Source: Leeuwenhoekiella aestuarii (GTDB lineage Bacteria > Bacteroidota > Bacteroidia > Flavobacteriales > Flavobacteriaceae). Taken from it: a stretch of DNA of 64,000 bases. The translations under genes were made by a program, and so were the position numbers. The DNA lies in assembly GCF_004104055.1 (NCBI RefSeq), contig NZ_QOVJ01000002.1:248001-312000 (forward strand), in the 5' to 3' direction. The notes below the pieces were generated by a model. That model did not search any database and had not been told where the DNA came from. It saw nothing but the letters and a program-made list of their open reading frames with translations. Of the stretch, positions 1 to 7,791 are shown one piece after another (position 1 is the stretch's first letter; the number at the start of each line of letters is the position of its first letter).

Positions 1-688
1 GCAAACTTAAATCAATTTTAAGCGCATCTACAGCACTTTTGATGCGGTCGATGTGTTGTGAGCCTACGATTGGCAGAATACCCACCGGGTGCTTCAGTAA
101 CCACGCGTACATCACCTGATCGATGGCTTCAACGCCTAGTTCTGCCGCGACCTCTTTCAGTACCGAATGTAGGCGGTACTCTCGCTGACTTTCGGGTTTG
201 AAGATTTTTCCGCCGGCTAGGGGAGACCAGGCCATAGGCTTGATTTTATGTTTTTGGAAAAATTCAATGTTCTCATTTTCCCAATGCTCAAGGCAGGCAA
301 CAGAGAGTTCTACCTGATTGGTAGCCAAAGGCATATCCAGATACGACTGAAGGCTGTCAAACTGCATCGGTGTAAAGTTTGAAACCCCAAAGTTGACCAC
401 TTTTCCGCTTTGCTTTAAATGATCAAAAGCTTTGGCAACCTCTTCCGGATTGAAAAATGGTGCCGGGCGATGGAGTAATAATAAGTCTAGACGGTCTGTC
501 CCCAGATTCTTCAAAGAAGCTTCAGCCTGTTTGATGATGTACTCGGTGCTGTACTCGTAAATTTTTACGTCCAGTTCCGGATTAAAATCGGTTGACAGTC
601 GGATGCCGCATTTACTGATGAGTTGCATCTGTTCGCGCAATTCAGGCATCAACGCTAAGGCCCGGCCAAAGAATTCCTCACAGGTATA
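1..688 (-). pseudogene. Aldo/keto reductase, 3' fragment (gene split by IS element; also cut by window edge)
   Basis: Read on the minus strand from 688 down to 1, the frame is open and gives an NADPH-dependent aldo/keto reductase of the YdhF type. It starts in TCEEFFGRAL right after the insertion site and contains LISKCGIR (catalytic Lys region), LLLLHRPAPF (His region), VVNFGVSNFTP and LPIVGSQHIDRI. The missing N-terminus is found intact at 2416-2587 on the other side of the insertion. Removing the element and one TATA copy restores a continuous reading frame (GNY-TCEEF). The 3' end lies outside the window. The gene is therefore disrupted; the product was probably a soluble carbonyl or sugar-aldehyde reductase. 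The split is directly visible; the substrate is unknown. Confidence 0.9.
685..688. repeat. Target-site duplication, left copy (TATA)
   Basis: TATA here is repeated at 2416-2419, directly after the right end of the element. Deleting the element and one copy rejoins the aldo/keto reductase frame, so this is the 4-bp target duplication. TATA is itself palindromic, as is often seen for IS1182-type targets. Confidence 0.75.
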
Positions 689-705
689 GTGCCTGTTGCA
701 CAAGT
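689..705 (+). repeat. IS left terminal inverted repeat
   Basis: The 17 bases beginning GTGCCTGTTGCACAAG match the reverse complement of 2399-2415 (GTAACCGTTGCACAAG) at 14 positions. The conserved core is GTTGCACAAGT. Confidence 0.8.
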
Positions 706-764
706 TAGCAAAAAGCTAACATACAGTTTACCTTTGATTTGCAATTGAGTTGTAATTTCATGGT

Positions 765-2342
765 ATGCAAGGAAAGAAAGTATATCAGGAGCAGCTCTTC
801 AATAGTTTCCGGCTGAGTGAACGGGTTCCACAACACAATTTCTACCGCCGATTGAAAGAAGCCTTACATCTGGATTTTCTCTATGAACTTACGTGCGGCT
901 TTTATGGCAGCAGTGGGCAAAAGAGTATAGATCCGGTGGTGTTTTTTAAACTCTGTCTGGTCGGGTATTTAGAAAACATCATCAGCGATCGCAAGCTTAT
1001 TGATCATTGCAGTATGCGGCTTGATATCCTGTATTTTATAGGCTATGATATTGATGAAGAATTACCGTGGCATTCAACCATAAGCCGCACGCGACAATTG
1101 TTTCCGGAAGAAGTTTTTGAGTCTGTTTTTACTAAAGTGTTCACCCTTTGTGTAGAAGCGGGGATGGTCATTGGCCATACCCAGGCTATTGACAGCGCTC
1201 CTGTAAAAGCCAACGCTTCGATGGACACTCTGGAACTTAAAGTTCCAGAAGAAGAACTGGAGTCTCACCTGCGTAGGGTTCGTCACATCAGTACGATGGA
1301 CAAAGAGCAGCCGTTTCGTAAGAGTAAAGGTGATAAATCAGACAAAGGTCAACGCAGCATAACTGCCAATGAGCAGGAACTAAAGTCAATCTCTACCCGC
1401 AATAAGCGTTGGAGTAAAGATCAGGACCAGCGACCTGGAGCAGGCAATAAGGGAAGTAAGTATACCAGTAATAAAACGCACTACAGTCCCACAGACCCTG
1501 ACGCCCGTATTAGTGTAAAACCGGGCAAGGCCAGAAAACTCAATTACCTGAGCCAGCTAAGTGTAGATACGGGTCATCATGTAATCACCGACATTAAAGC
1601 CTACCACGCAGATGGTAAAGATAACCAGCAACTACCTGATATCGTTAAGCGTGTAAAACGCCGCCTGTGGCAGCAAGGACTGTACTGGGAGAATTGTGTA
1701 GCCGATACGGGCTATAGCTCCGGAGAGAATTATGCTTTTTTAGAGCGTCAGGGAATCAAAAGTTTTATACCGCCTCACGGGACTTTTAAAGGCGGGCCTG
1801 ATGGCTTTGAGTATGTTGAAAACAAAGATCATTACCTGTGTCCACAGGGTAAGATCATCCCATTCACCAAGGAGTTTAACGATTACCGAACCGGCACCCG
1901 CAAGAAAGAATACCGTGGCCGCAAGTACGTGTGCATTGACTGTCCTATACGCAGCAGCTGTCTGGGAAAAAGCGCACAGGAAAAGAAGTTCAGCGTTACC
2001 TATTACCGGGCAGAATACCAGCGCAACATCACCCGGGTAGAAAGTCCACAAGGCCGCTATATGAAAGGCAAACGGCAAAGCACGGTAGAACCTGTCTTTG
2101 GAACGCTAACGCAGTTTATGGGGTTAAGGAAGGTAAATACCATAGGGTTAAAGCAAGCCAACAAATGCATGCAGCTCTCGGCCATTGCATACAACCTCAA
2201 AAAATACTTGAAGTTTATTGAAAAACGTAGCAAAAGTGGGGCAGGGACGCTTGGCTTGAATTTTAGACAAAAAACAAGCCCAATAGAAGCATTTAAAGCC
2301 TTGCTAACCTATGTAAATTTCCAAAGTGCACCAATGGTCTAA
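765..2342 (+). CDS. IS1182-family-type DDE transposase
   Basis: Protein of 525 residues that catalyses cut and strand transfer of its own element. The N-terminal 110 residues resemble the DUF772 region (SIDPVVFFKLCLVGYLE, then a DIDEELPWHSTISRTR segment). The catalytic triad is readable as D143 (QAIDSAPVKANAS), D314 (VADTGYSSGENY) and E442 (STVEPVFGTLTQF). Between D314 and E442 lies the cysteine-containing insert YLCPQGK...YVCIDCPIRSSC, typical of the DDE_Tnp_1_6 type. No frameshift or internal stop is present. It begins 76 bp inside the left end of the element and fills most of it. The triad and inverted repeats together make the family call secure; activity is inferred from intactness. Confidence 0.95.
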   Translation: MQGKKVYQEQLFNSFRLSERVPQHNFYRRLKEALHLDFLYELTCGFYGSSGQKSIDPVVFFKLCLVGYLENIISDRKLIDHCSMRLDILYFIGYDIDEELPWHSTISRTRQLFPEEVFESVFTKVFTLCVEAGMVIGHTQAIDSAPVKANASMDTLELKVPEEELESHLRRVRHISTMDKEQPFRKSKGDKSDKGQRSITANEQELKSISTRNKRWSKDQDQRPGAGNKGSKYTSNKTHYSPTDPDARISVKPGKARKLNYLSQLSVDTGHHVITDIKAYHADGKDNQQLPDIVKRVKRRLWQQGLYWENCVADTGYSSGENYAFLERQGIKSFIPPHGTFKGGPDGFEYVENKDHYLCPQGKIIPFTKEFNDYRTGTRKKEYRGRKYVCIDCPIRSSCLGKSAQEKKFSVTYYRAEYQRNITRVESPQGRYMKGKRQSTVEPVFGTLTQFMGLRKVNTIGLKQANKCMQLSAIAYNLKKYLKFIEKRSKSGAGTLGLNFRQKTSPIEAFKALLTYVNFQSAPMV

Positions 2343-2398
2343 AACTAGAAAACCGCTTAAAAGCGGCTAAAATGAATCGGTATTCTAAGAAATTATAG

Positions 2399-2415
2399 AC
2401 TTGTGCAACGGTTAC
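2399..2415 (-). repeat. IS right terminal inverted repeat
   Basis: This is the inverted partner of 689-705 (14/17 identical). It is immediately followed by the right TATA target copy at 2416-2419. Confidence 0.8.
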
Positions 2416-2587
2416 TATAGTTTCCATAAATATCGGCGTGATCAAAAGAAGTGATTCCCAGTTCCAAAACCTGTTCGATCAACTTAAGAAGTTCTTGATC
2501 GCTGAGGTTCCAGTCGCGCAGTCGCCAGTATCCATGAATAATGCGGGAAAGCGATAAATTTTTATTGAGATGTATTCTATTTTCCAT
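2416..2587 (-). pseudogene. Aldo/keto reductase, 5' fragment
   Basis: The N-terminal part of the split aldo/keto reductase: start ATG at 2587, with IIHGYWRLRDW and the family motif FDHADIYGNY, which supplies the catalytic Asp and Tyr. After GNY the frame runs into the IS end, adds SNRCTSL and stops at 2393. The ATG lies 3 bp after the stop of the CBM9-like lipoprotein gene, so this was the last gene of the minus-strand operon that starts near 5389. The truncated peptide lacks the Lys and His of the active site and should be inactive. Confidence 0.9.
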
Positions 2588-2590
2588 AGT

Positions 2591-3337
2591 TTATTGAATC
2601 AATTTTAGGGTTCCAAAAAGTCCGGCATCAATAGCTATTCGGCCTTCATATTCTTCAGGTATCGCAATAGAACCTAAAATTATATTAGATTCTTTGGCTT
2701 TTACCTGTTCAAAGGCTAATGCAAAGCCTACCAATTTTCCAGTTTTTAAAGATACAGTTTCGTTAGGTTTATTATGTTGATAAGAAGCATCAAAAGCAGC
2801 TACTTTCAATTCCCAGTAATACGTGTTTCCATATTTTTTTAGTGCAGAACGAATCGCATTGTTAGCGGTAAGTGGTTGCTTATCTGGATCTAGTGTTACG
2901 GTGAAATTTGATGGTAAAATTTTATACTCAAAGGCGTTATATGAGTCTGAATAAGCTCCACCGCTATTATCTTCGTCTAAATAAATATTTAGATGATCTT
3001 CGCTAGTATATTGCTCTAATGGATTACCTAAATTAGGAAGAAGTGTAGAGTTTTCTAACTGAACAAGCACATACAAAGCATCTGGTGTCCAACAGAGTTT
3101 ATAGTTCATCATCAGGTTGTTGTCAGCTCCTTGCCATTTATTTAAAACTCCGATCCAATTAAGGTTTTTCCAAGCAGGGTCTGTTGGATTCCCATCAATT
3201 ACAGGAGTAATTGCAGCTTTTTTCACTTCAATTGCCGGTTCATTACTCTTTAAAAACAGGGGAGGAGGCCCTTCATTATTTTTACAGGAATAAAGCAACA
3301 CAACTAAAAGAAGCAAAGCAAAAAAGTTTTTCATCAA
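2591..3337 (-). CDS. Lipoprotein with CBM9-like carbohydrate-binding domain
   Basis: Protein of 248 residues. Residues 1-18 form a lipoprotein signal ending in LLYSC, so it is probably anchored in the cell envelope. The rest fits the family-9-like carbohydrate-binding/DOMON fold: VIDGNPTDPAWKNLNWIGV near residue 50, then YKLCWTPDALYVLVQLEN, EDHLNIYLDEDNSGGAY and YYWELKVAAFD. This domain occurs in Bacteroidota proteins that bind sugars or heme. Its start overlaps the stop of the MFS transporter gene by 4 bp (ATGA) and its stop is 3 bp before the aldo/keto reductase start, so the genes are co-transcribed. A role in uptake or processing of a carbohydrate is inferred from this context only. Confidence 0.75.
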   Translation of the reverse strand: MMKNFFALLLLVVLLYSCKNNEGPPPLFLKSNEPAIEVKKAAITPVIDGNPTDPAWKNLNWIGVLNKWQGADNNLMMNYKLCWTPDALYVLVQLENSTLLPNLGNPLEQYTSEDHLNIYLDEDNSGGAYSDSYNAFEYKILPSNFTVTLDPDKQPLTANNAIRSALKKYGNTYYWELKVAAFDASYQHNKPNETVSLKTGKLVGFALAFEQVKAKESNIILGSIAIPEEYEGRIAIDAGLFGTLKLIQ

Positions 3338-4533
3338 GCAGATTTACGCAGACTGAGAATGCCAAATATAGGTCCTATTGCCAGAATTATAAAAATCCAT
3401 TTTATTCCTATATGTGTCGAAAAGTAAGCAAGAAGTTGAATACTAGCAATTGTAATCGCAAAACCCAAACTATTTACAAAAGTTAATGCCGTACCACGGT
3501 ATTGAGGTATTGCATGTGTAGCTATTAATGTAGAAAATTGTGGACTATCAGATACCACAGCGGCTCCCCAAATGAGAAAAAACATAAAGAATATGGAAGT
3601 AGGAAATAGAATACTAAAAGGCGAAAGTAAACAACAAATACCTGAAACCACTAAGGAAATTAGTGCCACTTTTTTACTGCTGAATCTTTTGCTCAAATGA
3701 CCACCTATTGCACAGGATAACGTTCCCAAGCCAATCGTGATAAAAGCCCAAAGAGGAATATTCAAAACCTGTTCATTTTCGATCGCATAGAATTTAATAA
3801 ATAGTGGAAGAAAGCCCCAAAAGGCATACAACTCCCACATATGCCCCCAATATCCAAAAGCTGCTCTACGAAAAGCTTTTACCTTAAAAAGTGCCGGAAT
3901 ACCAGACATCTTTAATTTTTGTTGTTGTTTACGAAACGGACCATTAGGAACACCATAACCGATTAGAATTCCGCCTAATACTGCTAGAGCACTCGTAGTT
4001 ATTGTAATGGTTTTATAATCTATAGAAACCCCAAAACTATTGAGAAAGTGCGGCAGGGCAGTGCCCAAAACTAAAGCCCCTACAAGATATCCCAAAGCTT
4101 TACCCAGTCCTTTTTCATAATAATCAGAAGCGATTTTCATCCCGACAGGATAAATTCCTGCAAGGAAAAAACCCGTAGTAAATCTTGAAATTAATAAGCT
4201 TGTAATTTGAATCTCAGGTAAAATTAAAGCCAGATTTGTTGTGGCTCCCAGAAACGCACAGACCAAAAAAACTTTTGAAGGAGAAAACCGGTCGGCTATA
4301 GATAATAACGCAAATACAAGAGAGCCGGCGATAAATCCAAACTGAACAGTAGCTAATAAATCTCCTAAAATAGATTCATTTCCAAGCTTAGAAACAGGCA
4401 ATTGTGGAATAACAATATTGCCCACAAACCATAACGATGTTCCCAGAAACTGAGCGAGAACAATAAGAATGATGATTCGGGAATTTTGAAGCACAGGAAT
4501 TCTAAAGAGTTTATTCAACAGGTTCTGCCGCAA
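3334..4533 (-). CDS. MFS transporter
   Basis: Protein of 399 residues with about twelve hydrophobic segments in the major facilitator pattern. The first helix pair starts at IIILIVLAQFLGTSLWFVG. The loop after helix 2 carries ADRFSPSKVF, and a central cytoplasmic loop around residues 195-210 (GPFRKQQQKLK) separates the two halves. Substrate cannot be read from the sequence. It overlaps the upstream beta-propeller gene by 23 bp and the downstream CBM9-like lipoprotein gene by 4 bp, so all four genes of this operon are tightly coupled. The context (sugar-binding-type lipoprotein, aldo/keto reductase) suggests a small organic substrate, possibly a sugar; this is inference. Confidence 0.88.
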   Translation of the reverse strand: MRQNLLNKLFRIPVLQNSRIIILIVLAQFLGTSLWFVGNIVIPQLPVSKLGNESILGDLLATVQFGFIAGSLVFALLSIADRFSPSKVFLVCAFLGATTNLALILPEIQITSLLISRFTTGFFLAGIYPVGMKIASDYYEKGLGKALGYLVGALVLGTALPHFLNSFGVSIDYKTITITTSALAVLGGILIGYGVPNGPFRKQQQKLKMSGIPALFKVKAFRRAAFGYWGHMWELYAFWGFLPLFIKFYAIENEQVLNIPLWAFITIGLGTLSCAIGGHLSKRFSSKKVALISLVVSGICCLLSPFSILFPTSIFFMFFLIWGAAVVSDSPQFSTLIATHAIPQYRGTALTFVNSLGFAITIASIQLLAYFSTHIGIKWIFIILAIGPIFGILSLRKSA

Positions 4534-5389
4534 GAGCGAGGTGTTTACCGTCTGGGCTTACACTTATGCGTGTGATATTTTTTAAGTTGTATTTGTTTAA
4601 ACTAATTGCAAAGGTCCATGCTGGTTCTCCAAAAAGATCGTAAACAAATAGGCTATCACCACTACCCACTAAAATTCGATTTTCATCTAGCCAGGCATAA
4701 TCAGAACGACCTATCGGCAATTCGCAAACAAAATAACTGGTAGGTTCATCAGCTGAAAAATCAAGTGTATACAAGTCCATATTTTGACTTTCGTTTTCTA
4801 CAACATAGCTCATAGAATTGCTATTAGGCACTTTATGCAATGATCTTCCGGAATTTGTGATTATAGTTTCAGATGATTGAGAGTTTAGATTTTTCAAAAA
4901 TAAATCCATTTTATTCGGCATCAAAACCGAAGCAATAAATGTGTTTTTATCATAAAATGAAAAATAACCCACTTGAGCACTATCTATTAATTTCTTAAAA
5001 GTATGTGACTTGAAATCATATGTAGCCATACGTTGACGCCCTTCAGGATCTTGTCGTACCGCAACGATTAAATCGGTTTCCGGAATACGTTGTGGAGAAA
5101 AAAAGCCGCTATTTGGTTCTTGAGTAAGAATTTCGGTTGATTCGTTATCTAGTGTAAATTGGCCAATAACCGTTAAACTATCTTTTGTTCGGCTATATAA
5201 CAGCGTATTGTTATCGTAGAATGAAGGCTGATTATCATAACCCGCATTTTGAGAAATATTCTTACCACTGGTAACCTCAAAAGTGGTGGGGGTGGTTTTA
5301 ATATCAAAAAGAAAAACCTCGGTATTATCCTGAGCAAGTAGCGTAAAACCAATAAAAAAAGCTGCTAGTGTATTCTGTATTTTGTACAT
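4511..5389 (-). CDS. Secreted TolB/WD40-like beta-propeller protein
   Basis: Protein of 292 residues starting with a Sec signal peptide (MYKIQNTLAAFFIGFTLLAQ). The body has repeated blade-like motifs: YDNQPSFYDNNTLLYSRT, GFFSPQRIPETDLIVAV, RSDYAWLDENRILVGSGD and ITRISVSPDGKHLALAAE. These are typical of PD40/TolB-like propellers. Five to six blades fit the length, so the propeller may be small or incomplete. It is the first gene of the operon. Its 3' end overlaps the MFS gene by 23 bp, suggesting translational coupling. Its function is unknown; a periplasmic binding or sensing role is possible. Confidence 0.75.
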   Translation of the reverse strand: MYKIQNTLAAFFIGFTLLAQDNTEVFLFDIKTTPTTFEVTSGKNISQNAGYDNQPSFYDNNTLLYSRTKDSLTVIGQFTLDNESTEILTQEPNSGFFSPQRIPETDLIVAVRQDPEGRQRMATYDFKSHTFKKLIDSAQVGYFSFYDKNTFIASVLMPNKMDLFLKNLNSQSSETIITNSGRSLHKVPNSNSMSYVVENESQNMDLYTLDFSADEPTSYFVCELPIGRSDYAWLDENRILVGSGDSLFVYDLFGEPAWTFAISLNKYNLKNITRISVSPDGKHLALAAEPVE

Positions 5390-5470
5390 ATTCTAAAATG
5401 AAATAATAAAGATACGATGTTTAAAACATCTCAATCCAAGTTATCAAGTTTTAAGCCAAGAATGGACTAT

Positions 5471-5505
5471 AAAAAAGTAAACCCCGAAGTTTGACTCCGG
5501 GGTTT
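5471..5505 (-). terminator. Rho-independent terminator of the fad operon
   Basis: Arms AAACCCCGAAG (5479-5489) and CTCCGGGGTTT (5495-5505) pair with one mismatch around a TTTGA loop. On the minus strand the stem is followed by a run of T. It lies 22 bp after the fadE stop. Confidence 0.85.
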
Positions 5506-5527
5506 ATTATATATAAATGATAAAGGC

Positions 5528-7336
5528 TTAAAATGGATACGTGTTTTCTGATGTTACTTTTTCTGCGATCAGATTACGTAAGGCAATCACGTTAGGCTGA
5601 TTCTGATATTTTGTAAATCGCTTAAGACCCATAAGCATCATACGTTGCTCGTCACCTTCGGCAAAAGAGACGATGCCTTCTTTTGCTTTTTGGTTAATGG
5701 TATCTACCGCATGATATAAATACAGTTGTGCCATCGCGATTTGCTCTTTTTGTGCGTCTTCGCCAGAACGTTTTACGTTTTTCTCAGTACGTAAGATGGT
5801 ACTTTCAGCCATATAAATCTCAATCAAAATGTCTGAAGCAGCCATCAACAGTTGTTGGTGCTCTTCAAGTTCTGGGCCATATTTCTGAATTGCGCTACCG
5901 GCTACCATTAAGAAGACTTTCTTCAACTTTGCAACCATCGCTTTTTCTTCAGAAAGCACTTCAGAATAATCGGGAGTATCAAAAGATGGAATTCCTGTTA
6001 ATTCTTCGCCTACCGCCATTGCCGGATTTAAAAGATCTACGTGACCTTTCATCGCTTTTTTAACCAGCATACCCACAGCGAGCATACGGTTGATCTCGTT
6101 AGTGCCTTCGTAGATACGAGAGATACGGGCATCTCTCCAGGCAGCTTCCATAGGTGCATCTGCGCTAAAGCCCATTCCTCCAAAAATCTGGATTCCTTCA
6201 TCGGCACAATTCTGCATATCTTCTGACGCAGCCACTTTAAGAATAGAACATTCAATCGCATATTCTTCAACACCTTTCAATTCGGCTTCAGAGTGGCTTG
6301 CACCAGCATCTAAACGAATAGCAATTCGATCTTCAATATTTTTTGCTGCACGGTAAGAAGCACTTTCGCTGGCATAAGCGTTGGTTGCCATCTCGGCAAG
6401 TTTTGATTTTATAGCACCAAATTTTGCAATCGGCGTTTTAAACTGTACGCGCTCGTTAGCATATTTTACGCCCAAATCAATCACACGACGTTGTGCATCA
6501 AGACAGGCTGCAGCCAACTTGATACGACCTACGTTAAGCGCGTTCATCGCGATTTTAAAACCTTCGCCACGACCGGCAAGCATATTCTCTACAGGAACCA
6601 CGGTATCATTAAAGAATACCTGACGGGTAGAAGAGGAGTGGATACCTAATTTCTTTTCTTCTTCTCCCAGTGAAATGCCATTAGACGGATCATTTTCTAC
6701 AATAAAACCGGTGATGTTTTTATCATCTTCAATGCGGGCGAAAACAATAAATACATTACAGAATCCCGCATTGGAGATCCACATTTTTTGACCATTGATT
6801 TTATAAGATTTTCCATCTGCGGAAAGTTCAGCTTTGGTTTTCCCGCTGTTTGCATCTGAACCGGCTCCCGGTTCGGTCAAACAATATGCGCCAAACCACT
6901 CACCGGTAGCGAGTTTTGGAACGTATTTTTTCTTTTGTTCTTCAGTACCGTAAAGCGTAATGGGCATCGTACCAATACCGGTATGTGCGCCAAAAGCAGT
7001 CGCGATAGAACCGGTTGCTCCGGAAATGTAGTCACAAACCAGCATCGTAGAAACGAATCCCATCCCGAGTCCGTCGTACTCTTCAGGTACTGCAATACCC
7101 AAAAGACCAAGTTCACCCGCTTTACGCATCACCTCTTCGGTCAATGCATAGTCTTTGTGTTCAAAACGTTCTTTATGCGGTACAATCTCACGGTCAACAA
7201 ATTCTTTAACCGTTTCTTTCATCATTTTTTGCTCCTCGTTAAAATCTTCGGGAGTAAATACGTCTTCACAAGCAGTTTCTTTAACCAAAAACTGTCCGCC
7301 ACGTAAAATGTCTTTTTTGTCTGCTGTTTCTGCCAT
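5528..7336 (-). CDS. fadE: Acyl-CoA dehydrogenase (FadE-type, long form)
   Basis: Protein of 602 residues that introduces the 2,3-double bond into acyl-CoA in the first step of beta-oxidation, using FAD. Residues 30-150 form the helical N-domain, the mid-domain motif YCLTEPGAGSDANSG is at 151-165, and the C-domain contains GGMGFSADAPMEAAWRDARI and RIYEGTNEINRM. E410 in the latter is at the catalytic-base position of the VLCAD-like group. Residues after about 440 form the extra C-terminal helical domain of long-form enzymes. It is the last gene of marR-fadN-fadA-(S23)-fadE and is followed directly by a terminator. The gene order resembles Bacillus fadNAE. Chain-length preference cannot be read. 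Confidence 0.93.
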   Translation of the reverse strand: MAETADKKDILRGGQFLVKETACEDVFTPEDFNEEQKMMKETVKEFVDREIVPHKERFEHKDYALTEEVMRKAGELGLLGIAVPEEYDGLGMGFVSTMLVCDYISGATGSIATAFGAHTGIGTMPITLYGTEEQKKKYVPKLATGEWFGAYCLTEPGAGSDANSGKTKAELSADGKSYKINGQKMWISNAGFCNVFIVFARIEDDKNITGFIVENDPSNGISLGEEEKKLGIHSSSTRQVFFNDTVVPVENMLAGRGEGFKIAMNALNVGRIKLAAACLDAQRRVIDLGVKYANERVQFKTPIAKFGAIKSKLAEMATNAYASESASYRAAKNIEDRIAIRLDAGASHSEAELKGVEEYAIECSILKVAASEDMQNCADEGIQIFGGMGFSADAPMEAAWRDARISRIYEGTNEINRMLAVGMLVKKAMKGHVDLLNPAMAVGEELTGIPSFDTPDYSEVLSEEKAMVAKLKKVFLMVAGSAIQKYGPELEEHQQLLMAASDILIEIYMAESTILRTEKNVKRSGEDAQKEQIAMAQLYLYHAVDTINQKAKEGIVSFAEGDEQRMMLMGLKRFTKYQNQPNVIALRNLIAEKVTSENTYPF

Positions 7337-7347
7337 TATTTTATTTT

Positions 7348-7382
7348 TAAGAATAAAGAAGAGAGAAAAAAGAGAATAGATT
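7348..7382 (+). repeat. Purine-rich end of S23 cassette (copy 1)
   Basis: The 35-base purine-rich stretch beginning TAAGAATAAAGAAGAGAG and ending AGAGAATAGATT matches 8995-9029 at 29 of 35 positions. It lies between the fadE start and the S23 gene stop. The opposite flank of the S23 gene (7751-7791) is pyrimidine-rich and imperfectly inverted to it. Confidence 0.6.
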
Positions 7383-7387
7383 AATGG

Positions 7388-7741
7388 CTATAAACCATTT
7401 TGAAAACCCATTGTCATTTTTTGCCATTCCTGTATTTTAGTTTCTAATTCGTTTAATGTTTTGTCGTTGATGTAATTCTTATGTCGAGCTATGAGCAGCT
7501 GTGTTCCTAATTCAAAAGAAGATCCCAACGCATAATCGATAAATGTGCTAAAGGCTTTGTCACTTCTGGATGATCCTTCAGAAATATTACTTGGTATTGA
7601 TGTGGCACATCTGCTTATTTGTGATGTCAAATCAAATCTTTCGTGTTTCGGAAATCCTTCAATTAAATCTGAAATATCACAGGCTATTTCCAGGCCTAAA
7701 GACCAAATTTTCAAGTTTTTATAATTATGCCTTTTTCTCAT
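7388..7741 (-). CDS. Four-helix bundle protein (S23 / 23S rRNA intervening-sequence protein family)
   Basis: Protein of 117 residues with the hallmark pattern of the S23/IVP family: YKNLKIWSLGLEIACDI, FPKHERFDLTSQISRCATSI, PSNISEGSSRSDKAFSTFI, then LGSSFELGTQLLIA. The family folds as an antiparallel four-helix bundle that forms pentamers. Relatives lie inside 23S rRNA intervening sequences, and Avd of diversity-generating retroelements has the same fold. No reverse transcriptase or variable repeat is nearby. Here it is inserted in the same orientation between fadA and fadE, with about 50 bp on each side, and has no known role in fatty acid metabolism. Its flanks are purine/pyrimidine-rich ends that recur without a gene between fadA and fadN, suggesting a mobile cassette. 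Confidence 0.88.
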   Translation of the reverse strand: MRKRHNYKNLKIWSLGLEIACDISDLIEGFPKHERFDLTSQISRCATSIPSNISEGSSRSDKAFSTFIDYALGSSFELGTQLLIARHKNYINDKTLNELETKIQEWQKMTMGFQNGL

Positions 7742-7750
7742 TATTACAAA

Positions 7751-7791
7751 ACTCTTTAGTCTTTTCTCTTTCTTCTAATATCTATAATCTA
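7751..7791 (+). repeat. Pyrimidine-rich end of S23 cassette (copy 1)
   Basis: The stretch starting ACTCTTTAGTCTTTTCTC and running into the fadA stop resembles 9035-9082 (CTCTTTA at the start, TTCTAAT..TCTA..TAG at the end) when a short gap is allowed. It is imperfectly inverted to the purine-rich end at 7348-7382. Confidence 0.5.

Larger units (their letters stand above)
689..2415 (+). mobile_element. IS1182-like insertion sequence, complete (1727 bp)
   Basis: The element has one transposase gene (765-2342), 17-bp terminal inverted repeats at 689-705 and 2399-2415 (14 of 17 match, core GTTGCACAAGT), and a flanking 4-bp direct repeat TATA. It interrupts an aldo/keto reductase gene in the opposite orientation. 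A small hairpin with arms CCGCTT/AAGCGG (2353-2366) follows the transposase stop and may end its transcript. The transposase frame is intact and the host gene can be rejoined exactly, so the insertion is probably recent and the element potentially active. Family assignment rests on the transposase architecture; no database name was checked. Confidence 0.88.

Noticed and set aside
1740-2078. Long open frame on the minus strand inside the transposase gene
   Set aside because: It is antisense to an intact transposase with a full DDE triad and shows no protein-like features of its own.
7348-7382. Purine-rich repeats in the fad operon as a CRISPR array
   Set aside because: There are only two copies 1.6 kb apart, no regular spacers and no cas genes.
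7388-7741. S23 gene as the Avd of a diversity-generating retroelement
   Set aside because: No reverse transcriptase, template repeat or variable repeat is present nearby.
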